DNA of 9,277 nucleotides, taken from contig DATLFO010000355.1 in the NCBI GenBank assembly GCA_035541035.1, positions 1 to 9,277 on the forward strand. The letters are read 5' to 3'. Source of the DNA: DASWHR01 sp035541035 (GTDB lineage: Bacteria; Actinomycetota; AC-67). Positions 1-6,205 of this stretch are shown here, one piece after another. The position numbers and the translations under genes are program-made. The notes below the pieces were generated by a model. That model made no database searches. It had not been told where the DNA came from and saw nothing but the letters and a program-made list of their open reading frames with translations. Each line of letters opens with the position of its first letter. Positions within the stretch are counted from its first letter, which is position 1.

Positions 1-46
1 GCGTGGAGGCGGTCGCGCGCGGCGCCGCGCGCGACCGCCTCCACGC
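1..46. repeat. Perfect 46-bp palindrome at the window edge
   Basis: Bases 1-46 equal their own reverse complement with no mismatch; the centre is GGCGCC at 21-26 and the arms begin GCGTGGAGGC. It lies inside the metallo-hydrolase coding frame, and both strands read the same peptide start, VEAVARGAARDR. A 23-bp perfect arm with no loop inside a coding region is unusual. It could be a fold-back artefact of assembly or amplification if this is a contig end, or a real palindrome. Confidence 0.9.
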
Positions 47-491
47 ACACGACGGGCGCCATTCCCGCCTGCCGGCGGACTTGATCGCAGTGCTCGGGGG
101 TACCGACGAGCTTCGCGCCCGACGCGACCGCGATCTCGGCCGCATCGGCGAGATGGTCGAAGTGGCTGTGCCCCGCGAAGATGTATTCCGGCTTGATCGC
201 CGCAAGCGTCTCCGGCGACGCCGGCACGTAACCGGAGTACTCGCCGCGCGGCACCCAGGCGTCCAGGAGCACGACATGGCCTCCGATCGCGGCGGCGAAG
301 TTCGTGACCCCGAACCAGCTCAGGATGACCCGGTCGCCGCGCACCCTCCCGTCGTCGGCGACGTTGGCCGCACCGAACACGGCGCGGCGGGCCGCCACGA
401 TCGATTGACCGGCTGCGGCGCGGTCGAGCGGCACGACGACGGCGATGAGGGCCGCGACGAGCGTGAGCGCGGCGGCGGATCGGCGGTTCAT
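1..491 (-). CDS. Exported metallo-beta-lactamase-fold hydrolase (partial, C-terminus beyond the window)
   Basis: The open frame begins at ATG 491-489 and runs off the left edge after 163 residues. The start is supported by AAGGAG six bases upstream. Residues 1-29 look like a signal peptide: two arginines, a hydrophobic stretch rich in A, L and V, then an AAAG cleavage region, so the product is probably exported. The metal-binding signature H108-S-H110-F-D112-H113 sits in the context AGHSHFDHLAD, the HxHxDH motif of the metallo-beta-lactamase superfamily. The preceding strand (VVLLDAW) fits the fold's first half. The distal zinc ligands lie outside the window, so substrate and exact function cannot be called. 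The gene is divergent from the AidB homologue, with 103 bp between them. The last residues before the edge are encoded by a perfect palindrome and may be artefactual. Confidence 0.85.
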   Translation of the reverse strand, partial: MNRRSAAALTLVAALIAVVVPLDRAAAGQSIVAARRAVFGAANVADDGRVRGDRVILSWFGVTNFAAAIGGHVVLLDAWVPRGEYSGYVPASPETLAAIKPEYIFAGHSHFDHLADAAEIAVASGAKLVGTPEHCDQVRRQAGMAPVVCVEAVARGAARDRLH

Positions 492-578
492 GGCGTGCTC
501 CTTGGCTCGAGCGACGGATGCCGGACGATTTCGACGCGCGATGGCGGGATCCCTTCGCCGCCGGCCGGCCCGACCGCC

Positions 579-584
579 TACAAT
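579..584 (+). promoter_or_regulatory. Possible -10 element for the AidB homologue
   Basis: TACAAT resembles a vegetative -10 hexamer. It ends 10 bp before the ATG at 595, so a start site 6-8 bases downstream would give a nearly leaderless mRNA. No good -35 is visible at normal spacing. GGAGG at 588-592 lies only two bases from the ATG, too close for an ideal Shine-Dalgarno site. This is a weak call. Confidence 0.3.
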
Positions 585-594
585 CTCGGAGGCC

Positions 595-2238
595 ATGACC
601 GACACTCACGAAGTCATCAATCAGGCCGAGCCGCTGTTGGGCCACAACTGGTATCGCAGCGATCGCGCCCTCGTCGAGGCCGTTCACCGCGAAGGCGGGG
701 CATGGGCCGAAGACCGGATCGACGCCCTCGGCGCCAAAGCCGCCTCGCCCGAGGCGACCACGTGGGCGACGCAGGCAAACGTCTACCCCCCGGTGCTCCG
801 CACGCACGATCGCGTCGGCAACCGGATCGACGAGGTCGAGTTCCATCCCGCGTGGCACGAGCTGATGCGGGTGAGCGTCGGCGCCGGCACGCACGCGCTG
901 CCGTGGCGAGAGCCGAGAGCGGGGGCGCACGTGGCGCGCGCGGCCATGATGATGGTCTGGCAGACCGATGCCGGCCACGGCTGTCCCATCTCGATGACCT
1001 ACAGCGTGATTCCCGCGCTCCGCAAGCAGCCGGAGCTCGCGGCCGAATGGGAACCCAGGCTCCTGTCGCTCGACTACGACGAGCGCTTCGTCCCGGCTCC
1101 GGACAAGCGCGGCGCCCTCGCCGGCATGGCGATGACCGAAAAGCAGGGCGGCAGCGACGTGCGGGCCAACACCACTCGTGCCGTTCCGGTTAACGGCGGC
1201 GGCCCGGGCGCCGAGTACGAGATCACCGGCCACAAGTGGTTCTGCTCCGCTCCGATGTGCGACATGTTCCTGGTCCTTGCGCAGGCGCCCGGTGGCCTGT
1301 CGTGCTTCCTGCTGCCTCGCTGGCGGCCGGACGGCACACGCAACGCGTTCCGCATCCAGCGTCTCAAGGACAAGCTCGGCAACCGGTCGAACGCCTCGAG
1401 CGAGGTCGAGTTCCACGGCGCATACGCCCGCATGGTCGGCGAAGAAGGCCGCGGCGTGCCGACCATCATCGAGATGGTCAACCACACGCGACTCGACTGC
1501 GTACTGGGATCCACCGCCGGCATGCGCTACGGCCTGATGAACGCGATCCACCACACGAGCCAGCGCGCCGCCTTCGGCCGCGTCCTGATCGAGCAGCCGC
1601 TGATGCAGAACGTGCTCGCGGACCTGGCCGTAGAGGCCGAGGCCGCGACGGTGACCGCGATGCGGCTCGCGCGCGCCTACGACGCGGCCGCCGACGATGA
1701 GCAGGAGGCTCTGTTCAAGCGCGTCGCGACGGCAATCGCCAAGTACTGGATATGCAAGCGGCAACCGGCGCACGTCGGCGAGGCGCTCGAATGCTTCGGC
1801 GGGAACGGGTATGTCGAGGACTCCGGCATGCCGCGTCTGTACCGCGAGGCGCCGCTGAACTCGATCTGGGAAGGGTCCGGAAACGTGATCTGCCTGGACG
1901 TGCTTCGGGCATTTGCCAAAACGCCGGGAAGCCTCGACGCCTTCTTCGCGGAGGTGTCCCTTGCCGAAGGCGCCGACGCTCGCTTGGACGCCTACGTCAA
2001 GGATCTGCGCAACGAGCTCGCCACCCCCGGCGACATGGAGTCCCGGGCCCGCCGGCTCGTGGAGCGGCTGGCCTTGGCCCTGCAGGGCTCGCTTCTGGTG
2101 CGGCACTCGCCCCCGGAGATCGCGGACGCATTCAGCGCCTCGCGGCTGGCCGGTGACTGGGGCCGGGCGTTCGGGACCTTGCCTTCGCGCCTGGACCTGC
2201 CGGTCATCGTCGAGCGAGCCACCCCCATTTGGGATTGA
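595..2238 (+). CDS. aidB: AidB-like acyl-CoA dehydrogenase-family flavoprotein
   Basis: This 547-residue protein matches the AidB branch of acyl-CoA dehydrogenases; E. coli AidB has 541 residues. Family hallmarks in order are: an N-terminal NQAEPLLGHNWYRSD segment as in AidB; M-T-E-K-Q-G-G-S-D at about 180-188; GHKWFCSAP; the block RLKDKLGNRSNASSEVEF; TRLDC near 299-303; FGGNGYVEDSGMPRLYREAPLNSIWEGSGN at about 401-430 with the WEG glutamate at 426; and a C-terminal helical region. AidB binds FAD and DNA and is induced by alkylating agents in E. coli; its physiological substrate there is unclear. The frame is open upstream to 445, but that part overlaps the divergent gene and is absent from AidB, so ATG 595 is preferred. 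An isovaleryl-CoA dehydrogenase-like role is the alternative. It appears monocistronic. Confidence 0.92.
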   Translation: MTDTHEVINQAEPLLGHNWYRSDRALVEAVHREGGAWAEDRIDALGAKAASPEATTWATQANVYPPVLRTHDRVGNRIDEVEFHPAWHELMRVSVGAGTHALPWREPRAGAHVARAAMMMVWQTDAGHGCPISMTYSVIPALRKQPELAAEWEPRLLSLDYDERFVPAPDKRGALAGMAMTEKQGGSDVRANTTRAVPVNGGGPGAEYEITGHKWFCSAPMCDMFLVLAQAPGGLSCFLLPRWRPDGTRNAFRIQRLKDKLGNRSNASSEVEFHGAYARMVGEEGRGVPTIIEMVNHTRLDCVLGSTAGMRYGLMNAIHHTSQRAAFGRVLIEQPLMQNVLADLAVEAEAATVTAMRLARAYDAAADDEQEALFKRVATAIAKYWICKRQPAHVGEALECFGGNGYVEDSGMPRLYREAPLNSIWEGSGNVICLDVLRAFAKTPGSLDAFFAEVSLAEGADARLDAYVKDLRNELATPGDMESRARRLVERLALALQGSLLVRHSPPEIADAFSASRLAGDWGRAFGTLPSRLDLPVIVERATPIWD

Positions 2239-2282
2239 CCTGCTCTCTAAGCAAGCCCTACGATTTTTTTTCCGGCTAGACG

Positions 2283-2307
2283 GTTTAAGGCGTTCTGAGC
2301 CGGGTAA
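2283..2307 (+). promoter_or_regulatory. SigB/SigF-type promoter
   Basis: GTTTAA (2283-2288), a 13-bp spacer and GGGTAA (2302-2307) nearly match the general-stress sigma consensus (GTTTAA-N12-14-GGGTAT in Bacillus SigB; GNNT-N14-16-GGGTAC/T in Streptomyces SigB). The expected start site is near 2314. That leaves a leader of about 20 nt containing a strong Shine-Dalgarno site for the 82-aa gene. A run of eight T (2264-2271) lies just upstream. A sigma factor of this class is encoded at 5423-6205. Confidence 0.75.
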
Positions 2308-2333
2308 CTGGTCGGGTGGAGGTGTCGGATTTC

Positions 2334-2582
2334 ATGGCAAGGGCTCATTCGATGAAGACTCAAAAGCTTCCTCGACCGTCCGTGAAGCGGACGGAGTCCC
2401 GTGCTGCTTCTCTTGCGCGTGAGGGCATCCCCCCCACCGAGGCCCAACGCGCCGCACGCACGCTCCTTGCCGAATCCGACGCCCGAACCAAGCGCGATCC
2501 CGCCCCCCGGGATCTGCGTGACGACACGGTAGAGCGCCGGGATAGCGACCTCGCGACGCCGCCCCCCGACCTTCCGTCGTGA
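2334..2582 (+). CDS. Small hydrophilic protein of unknown function, SigF-driven unit
   Basis: I do not recognise this 82-residue protein. It is hydrophilic and arginine-rich (about 13 Arg). It has no Trp, Tyr, Phe or Cys, several prolines and a PPPDLPS tail, and no signal or membrane segment. This suggests a soluble, largely disordered protein, possibly with one amphipathic helix (EAQRAARTLLAESDART). ATG 2334 is chosen because GGAGGTG at 2318-2324 lies nine bases upstream. ATG 2352 (76 aa, after AAGGG) and GTG 2316 (almost at the predicted mRNA 5' end) are alternatives. Reality as a gene is supported by a near-consensus SigF promoter in front and an intrinsic terminator 22 bases behind, which make it a self-contained transcription unit. 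A role in general stress adaptation is inferred from the promoter only. Confidence 0.65.
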   Translation: MARAHSMKTQKLPRPSVKRTESRAASLAREGIPPTEAQRAARTLLAESDARTKRDPAPRDLRDDTVERRDSDLATPPPDLPS

Positions 2583-2604
2583 GGACGTAACCGGCAACGG
2601 CAGT

Positions 2605-2644
2605 AGATGGCTCTCCGGCCGCCTCGGAGAGCCATCTTTCTTTT
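2605..2644 (+). terminator. Rho-independent terminator
   Basis: The arms AGATGGCTCTCCG (2605-2617) and CGGAGAGCCATCT (2625-2637) pair perfectly over 13 bp around a 7-base loop. A U-rich tract (TTTCTTTT, 2637-2644) follows. It ends the transcript of the 82-aa gene and separates it from the small membrane protein downstream. Confidence 0.92.
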
Positions 2645-2696
2645 CCGATGATGCGGGCGCATGCCGTCCGCGTCCCGGGCCGCTGAATGGCCGGGC

Positions 2697-2723
2697 GTTT
2701 CGGGGGCAGCGAGCCAGGGAAAC
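2697..2723 (+). promoter_or_regulatory. Weak candidate SigF-type promoter
   Basis: GTTT (2697-2700), a 17-bp spacer and GGGAAA (2718-2723) loosely resemble the SigF promoters elsewhere in the window. The -10 lacks the GGGTA core and the spacer is one base long. The position fits a leader of about 45 nt before the small membrane protein gene. Low confidence. Confidence 0.3.
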
Positions 2724-2774
2724 CTTGGAGTACAGAGCGGCCGCCGGGCGCGGCCGTTGAACAAGGAGGACACT

Positions 2775-2927
2775 ATGGCTGCGATTCTCGTGCTTGCGAT
2801 AATCCTGGCGTTGTTCGGCGGCGGCTTCGCGCTCGAGATTCTTTGGTACGTCGCGATTGCCGCGCTGATCCTGTGGGTCGTCGGGTTCCTGGCCCGCGGC
2901 TCCGGCGCACGCTGGTACCGCTGGTAG
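2775..2927 (+). CDS. Small two-helix membrane protein (actinobacterial 'hydrophobic protein' type)
   Basis: ATG 2775 follows a very strong Shine-Dalgarno site, AAGGAGG at 2763-2769, with five bases between. The 50-residue product has two predicted membrane segments: ILVLAIILALFGGGFAL (about 4-20) and LWYVAIAALILWVVGFLA (about 23-40). A short basic tail, RGSGARWYRW, follows. The pattern FGGGFAL-x-x-LWxVAxAAL-x-x-W-x-x-GFL-x-RG and the final WYRW resemble small proteins annotated only as 'hydrophobic protein' in Streptomyces and relatives, with a looser likeness to the Lmo0937 family. The role is unknown; an inner-membrane location is expected. It is its own transcription unit, between the terminator at 2605-2644 and the hairpin at 2941-2983. 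A longer in-frame extension to 2661 is unlikely, because it would discard the RBS. Confidence 0.85.
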   Translation: MAAILVLAIILALFGGGFALEILWYVAIAALILWVVGFLARGSGARWYRW

Positions 2928-2940
2928 CAGCGACGAGCGC

Positions 2941-2983
2941 AACACGTCGAAGGCCGGCCCGAGGGCCGGCCTTCCGTCGTGTT
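2941..2983 (+). terminator. Strong GC-rich hairpin, probable terminator
   Basis: AAGGCCGGCCC (2950-2960) and GGGCCGGCCTT (2963-2973) pair over 11 bp with only GA between them. Outer arms AACACG (2941-2946) and CGTGTT (2978-2983) extend the stem beyond a small internal loop. There is no proper U tract, as is common for actinobacterial terminators. It starts 14 bases after the membrane-protein stop codon. Confidence 0.7.
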
Positions 2984-2984
2984 G

Positions 2985-3010
2985 GCCTCGGGATGCGGTG
3001 CGCGGGGTAG
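2985..3010 (+). promoter_or_regulatory. Weak candidate SigF-type promoter for the HD-GYP/LuxR gene
   Basis: GCCT (2985-2988), a 16-bp spacer and GGGTAG (3005-3010) fit the relaxed Streptomyces SigB consensus GNNT-N14-16-GGGTAC/T except for the last base. The predicted start would lie about 25 nt before ATG 3043. The -35 is poor, so chance is a real possibility. Confidence 0.28.
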
Positions 3011-3042
3011 CATGCGCTCACGACGATCGCCGGGGGGCGACG

Positions 3043-4602
3043 ATGGCGGGACGCGACACGCTTCGCTTGGCCGACCTGTTGGCCGCGGTGTCCGTGGCGA
3101 CGGATCTGGGCATGGGCCAGACACCGGAGAAGGCCATTCGTTCCTGCCTGGTCGCCACGCAGTTCGCGGGGACGCTTGGGATGCCCGGCCCGGTTGTCCA
3201 CGACGTGTACCTGACCACGCTGCTGCGACACCTCGGATGTACGGCCACGGCCCACGAGGAGGCCTACCTGTTCGGGGGAGACGAACGGGCCTCGCGACCG
3301 CCCGCGGAACGCACCGATTTCGGCAGCGTTCGTGAGGCGGCGGCACTGATGATGGCAACGGGACGGGGTGCCGGGCTCGGGCGCCCCCGCTATCTGGCTC
3401 GAGCGATACGAGCCGGCAAGCAGGGCACGGACGCGATTTTGCGAGCGATCTGCGAGATCGCTTCGCGCCTCGCTGCACGACTCGAACTCGGACCGGGCGT
3501 CGAGGAAGCGCTGTATCACGTGCACGAACGGTGGGACGGCACGGGGAGCCCCGCGAAGCTGCGCGGTGACGACATCGCGCTCCCCGCCCGCGTGGCAGAG
3601 ATCGCTACGCAGGCAATCATCTTCGACGCCGCGGCGGGCCCCGACGCCGCAGTCGCCATGGTTCGGCGTCGCGCGGGCGGATGGTTCGACCCGGCACTCG
3701 CCGCCGAGTTCGAGCGAGTTGGACCGGCGATCCTGGCCGAGGTGCGCGCATCGGATCCCTGGGTTGCCGTCCTCGACGCCGAGCCGGCACCGAATCGAAC
3801 GATCCGATCAGCCGATCTCGAACGGCTTGCGCGCGCGTTCGCGGACATGGTGGATCTGAAGTCGCCCTACACCCTCGGTCATTCCAGCGAAACGGCGGCA
3901 CTCGCGGTTGCCGCCGCACGCACGCTCGCCATGGACGACGACGACTGCCGTGACATCCTGCATGCGACACTGCTGCACGATCTCGGCCGGACCGGCGTTT
4001 CGAACGGCGTGTGGGACAAGCCCGGGCCACTGTCGACATCCCAGTGGGAACAGGTCCGGCTGCACGCGTATCACACGGAACGGATCATGATGCGATCGGC
4101 GGCGCTGGCACCGCTGGCCCCGATCGCGGGAGCGCATCATGAACGCCAGGACGGCAGCGGATACCACCGGGCATCGAACGCGTCGGCGATTCCTCCGGCC
4201 GCATGCCTGATCGCCGCCGCTGATGCCTTCCAGGCGATGACGCAAGACCGGCCTCACCGTCCTGCTTTGAGTCCCGAGGTGGCGGCGAAGGCGTTGGCGG
4301 CGGACGCGACCGCCGGCCGGCTCGACCCCACCTGCGTCCGGGCGGTCATCGACGCCGCCGGACAGTCCCCGACTCGAGTCCGCATCCCATGGCCCGCGGG
4401 CTTGACCGATCGCGAGGTCGAGGTGCTGCGTCTGGTCGCCCTCGGATCGTCCAACCGCGAGCTGGCCGCCCGTCTGTTCATCTCACCACGCACGGCAGAA
4501 CATCACGTGCAGAGCATCTACGCCAAAATCGGCGCGTCGACCCGCGCTTCGGCCGCCCTGTTCGCGATGGAGCACGGCCTGTATCGGGCCGGCGACAAAT
4601 AG
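3043..4602 (+). CDS. HD-GYP phosphohydrolase fused to a LuxR-type DNA-binding domain
   Basis: This 519-residue protein has three parts. Residues 1-200 form a divergent HD-like domain (LADLLAAVSVATDLGMGQ; HERWDGTGSPAKLRGD from 161). Residues about 255-435 form a fuller HD-GYP domain with H280, H312-D313 (HDLGRTG), HAYHTE, HHERQDGSGYH from 365, and the helix ADAFQAMTQDRPHR. Residues 454-519 form a LuxR helix-turn-helix (LTDREVEVLRLVALG...ISPRTAEHHVQSIYAKIG). HD-GYP domains are metal-dependent phosphohydrolases, often cyclic-di-GMP phosphodiesterases. Here the metal ligands are present, but the GYP motif reads G-Y-H. No REC domain is present, so nucleotide sensing linked to transcription control is inferred. 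ATG 3043 is preferred because GGGGGG lies five bases upstream and the family's LADLLAA segment follows; GTG 2998 is the alternative. Confidence 0.87.
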   Translation: MAGRDTLRLADLLAAVSVATDLGMGQTPEKAIRSCLVATQFAGTLGMPGPVVHDVYLTTLLRHLGCTATAHEEAYLFGGDERASRPPAERTDFGSVREAAALMMATGRGAGLGRPRYLARAIRAGKQGTDAILRAICEIASRLAARLELGPGVEEALYHVHERWDGTGSPAKLRGDDIALPARVAEIATQAIIFDAAAGPDAAVAMVRRRAGGWFDPALAAEFERVGPAILAEVRASDPWVAVLDAEPAPNRTIRSADLERLARAFADMVDLKSPYTLGHSSETAALAVAAARTLAMDDDDCRDILHATLLHDLGRTGVSNGVWDKPGPLSTSQWEQVRLHAYHTERIMMRSAALAPLAPIAGAHHERQDGSGYHRASNASAIPPAACLIAAADAFQAMTQDRPHRPALSPEVAAKALAADATAGRLDPTCVRAVIDAAGQSPTRVRIPWPAGLTDREVEVLRLVALGSSNRELAARLFISPRTAEHHVQSIYAKIGASTRASAALFAMEHGLYRAGDK

Positions 4603-4613
4603 GTAGACCTACC
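4600..4613. repeat. Two interleaved short inverted repeats, possible operator
   Basis: TAGGT-AG-ACCTA (4600-4611) and GGTAG-AC-CTACC (4602-4613) overlap within 14 bp. They begin on the stop codon of the HD-GYP/LuxR gene and lie 53 bp before the ABM-like gene. This could be a regulator binding site for the downstream pair, but it is short enough to arise by chance. Confidence 0.25.
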
Positions 4614-4666
4614 GATTGCGCGAACCCCGCGGCTGGGCGATGCTCGGGTCAAAGGAGGTGGGACGC

Positions 4667-4966
4667 ATGTACGCAAGGATCAACACGTTCGAGGGCGCTC
4701 CAGAGGGCATCGACGCGTCCGTGGAACACGTCCGCACCATGGTGCTACCGGTGGCACGCGGGATCGATGGATTCGCCGGGCTGCTCGCCCTCGGGGACCG
4801 GACCACCGGAAAGACCATCGGCATCACGTTCTGGAGAAGCCTCGAAGCGATGCATGCCAGCGAACAGGCCGCCGACCGCCTTCGCGACGAGGTCGCCGCA
4901 GCCAGCAACGAACGAGTCGTTTCGATCGAGCAATACGAGGTTCTGCTCGACGAGAAAGGACCGTGA
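4667..4966 (+). CDS. ABM-like dimeric alpha/beta-barrel protein
   Basis: ATG 4667 follows AAGGAGG at 4652-4658 with eight bases between, an excellent RBS. The 99-residue product has the size and beta-alpha-beta pattern of antibiotic-biosynthesis-monooxygenase-like (ABM/ferredoxin-fold) domains: YARINTFEG strand, long helix VEHVRTMVLPVARGI, strands GFAGLLALGDR and TTGKTIGITFWRS, helix LEAMHASEQAADRLRDEV, and final strand ERVVSIEQYEVL. Such proteins are mostly dimers. Some act on quinones or haem, but many have no known substrate, and no catalytic residues can be assigned here. Its stop TGA is one base from the ATG of the SRPBCC gene, so the two are co-transcribed. It lies 64 bp after the HD-GYP/LuxR gene and may be under that regulator. 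Confidence 0.75.
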   Translation: MYARINTFEGAPEGIDASVEHVRTMVLPVARGIDGFAGLLALGDRTTGKTIGITFWRSLEAMHASEQAADRLRDEVAAASNERVVSIEQYEVLLDEKGP

Positions 4967-4967
4967 C

Positions 4968-5426
4968 ATGGCCGCCATCGACTTCGTCATTCGGACAACC
5001 ACGTCCCCGGATACGGTGTTCGCGGCCCTGACCGACTTCACATCGCGCCGGCCTGCGCTCTGGCCGGCGCTGGATCCGGACGTCTACCACGTTGAGATGC
5101 TCGGCGAGACCCGGGCCCTCGTACGCGAAGGGCAGCGCTCGCCCCGGCTCTGGGCCCTCGAAGAGTACGACTGGTCCACGCCGGGCACGGTCACCTGGAC
5201 CGCGCGCGAAAGCAACTTCTGCGCGCCGGGCAGCCTCATGTCTGCGACGATCTCTCCCGAAAGCGGCGGCGGTAGCGCGGTCGCATTCCGGTGGAGCCGC
5301 CGCGGAATCGGCGTGAAGGGACATCTGATCGTCGCGATGGTCCGCGCAACGAAGGGAAGGCCGTTGGTCGCCGGCCTGAGCAAAGCACTCGATGGGCTGG
5401 CCGCGAAGGAGCAGCAAGCGCGTTAG
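4968..5426 (+). CDS. SRPBCC (START/polyketide-cyclase-like) superfamily protein
   Basis: This 152-residue protein starts one base after the preceding stop (TGACATG), with AAAGGA at 4955-4960 as RBS. The N-terminus MAAIDFVIRTTTSPDTVFAALTDFTSRRPALWP is typical of SRPBCC proteins: a first beta strand, then short helices with a VFAALTDF segment that lead into the ligand-binding groove. Then come strands such as VYHVEMLGETRALVREG and TVTWTARESNFCAPGS, and a long C-terminal helix (GLSKALDGLAAKEQQ) that usually caps the pocket. The ligand is unknown. It probably works with, or is regulated alongside, the ABM-like protein encoded just upstream. Its TAG stop shares bases with the TAA stop of the convergent sigma-factor gene, so there is no room for a dedicated terminator. 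Confidence 0.78.
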   Translation: MAAIDFVIRTTTSPDTVFAALTDFTSRRPALWPALDPDVYHVEMLGETRALVREGQRSPRLWALEEYDWSTPGTVTWTARESNFCAPGSLMSATISPESGGGSAVAFRWSRRGIGVKGHLIVAMVRATKGRPLVAGLSKALDGLAAKEQQAR

Positions 5427-6205
5427 CGCGTTGGAATCGTCTCTTCGCCCGCCGCTTCACGCAGCATCGCGAAGGTTCGAGACAGCAGCCGGGACACGTG
5501 CATCTGCGAGATTCCGAGCTTGTCGGCGATCTCGCTCTGCGACAGGTCCAACACGAAACGGTAATAGAGCAGATGACGCTCGCGCTCGGGCAGGCGCCGC
5601 AGAAGCGGAGCGACGTCGGCCCACTGCTCCGTCATCGCCATCGCGGCGTCGTCCGAGCCGAGCGTCTCGGCCACGCCCTGCTCATCTTCGGCGACGGGCG
5701 CGTCGATCGATCCGACCGACAGCGCGTGCACGGCGTCGAGCGTCTCGATGACGTCGTCTTCGGAAAGGCCGGATCGCACGGCTATCTCGGGGATCCTGGG
5801 CGAACGGCCGAGCTCTTGACCGAGCTCGGCGATCACGGTCCTGAGCCGAAGCGTCTGGTCCTGCAGGCGGCGCGGCACGCGCATCGCCCACCCGGTGTCG
5901 CGGAAGTGGCGCTTGAGCTCTCCGACGATCGTGGGCACGGCGTAGGTATCGAAGCGCACCCCGCGCTCGACATCGAAGCGGTCCACGGCCTTGAGCAGAC
6001 CGATGCTCGCGACCTGAACCAGGTCGTCGTAGGACTCGCCGCGGCCGGCGAACCGCCGCGCGAGATGCTCCGCGAGCGGATAGAAAAGGCGCACGAGCTC
6101 TTCCCGCACACCGGGTTCGCCCCGGCGCGGAAACAGCAGAGCCGCCTTCTCCTCGCGTGTCGCGTCGGCCGGCGCGTTGTCGTGGTCGACGATCTCTTCG
6201 CTCAT
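5423..6205 (-). CDS. sigF: SigF/SigB-type general-stress RNA polymerase sigma factor
   Basis: This 260-residue group 3 sigma-70 factor of the SigB/SigF/SigG subfamily redirects RNA polymerase to stress promoters. Region 2 spans about 36-107 (YDDLVQVASIGLLKAVDRFD, then FDTYAVPTIVGELKRHFRD), region 3 about 114-185 (ELGRSPRIPEIAVRSGLSEDDV), and region 4 about 200-250, with the helix-turn-helix LSQSEIADKLGISQMHVSRLLSR. No Shine-Dalgarno site precedes ATG 6205-6203. The start overlaps the anti-sigma stop as TGATG, so translation is probably coupled, which helps keep the two proteins in proportion. GTG 6208 is an alternative start adding one residue. The operon is headed by a promoter matching this class of sigma factor, implying autoregulation as described for Mycobacterium usfX-sigF and Streptomyces sigB. 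It may be called sigB in related genomes. Confidence 0.92.
   Translation of the reverse strand: MSEEIVDHDNAPADATREEKAALLFPRRGEPGVREELVRLFYPLAEHLARRFAGRGESYDDLVQVASIGLLKAVDRFDVERGVRFDTYAVPTIVGELKRHFRDTGWAMRVPRRLQDQTLRLRTVIAELGQELGRSPRIPEIAVRSGLSEDDVIETLDAVHALSVGSIDAPVAEDEQGVAETLGSDDAAMAMTEQWADVAPLLRRLPERERHLLYYRFVLDLSQSEIADKLGISQMHVSRLLSRTFAMLREAAGEETIPTR

Noticed and set aside
3..1193. Long plus-strand open frame of 396 codons across the left edge and into aidB
   Set aside because: It opposes the exported hydrolase (HSHFDH motif, signal peptide, RBS) and overlaps aidB out of frame. Its arginine-rich, low-complexity product is typical of a high-GC shadow frame.
2264..2271. Run of eight T after aidB as a rho-independent terminator
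   Set aside because: No convincing stem precedes the T run; only a tiny CCCA/TGGG pairing lies about 30 bases upstream. It may instead be an AT-rich element near the SigF promoter.
2360..3478. 372-codon minus-strand open frame
   Set aside because: It runs through two hairpins, the membrane-protein gene and the start of the HD-GYP gene, and its product is arginine/proline-rich without motifs.
4646..4651. GGGTCA before the ABM-like gene as a SigF -10
   Set aside because: There is no GNNT box at 14-16 bp spacing, and the start site would fall inside the Shine-Dalgarno sequence.
4389..4967. Upstream extension of the SRPBCC frame
   Set aside because: It overlaps the HD-GYP/LuxR gene end and the whole ABM-like gene in another frame. 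ATG 4968 has an RBS and matches the usual SRPBCC N-terminus.
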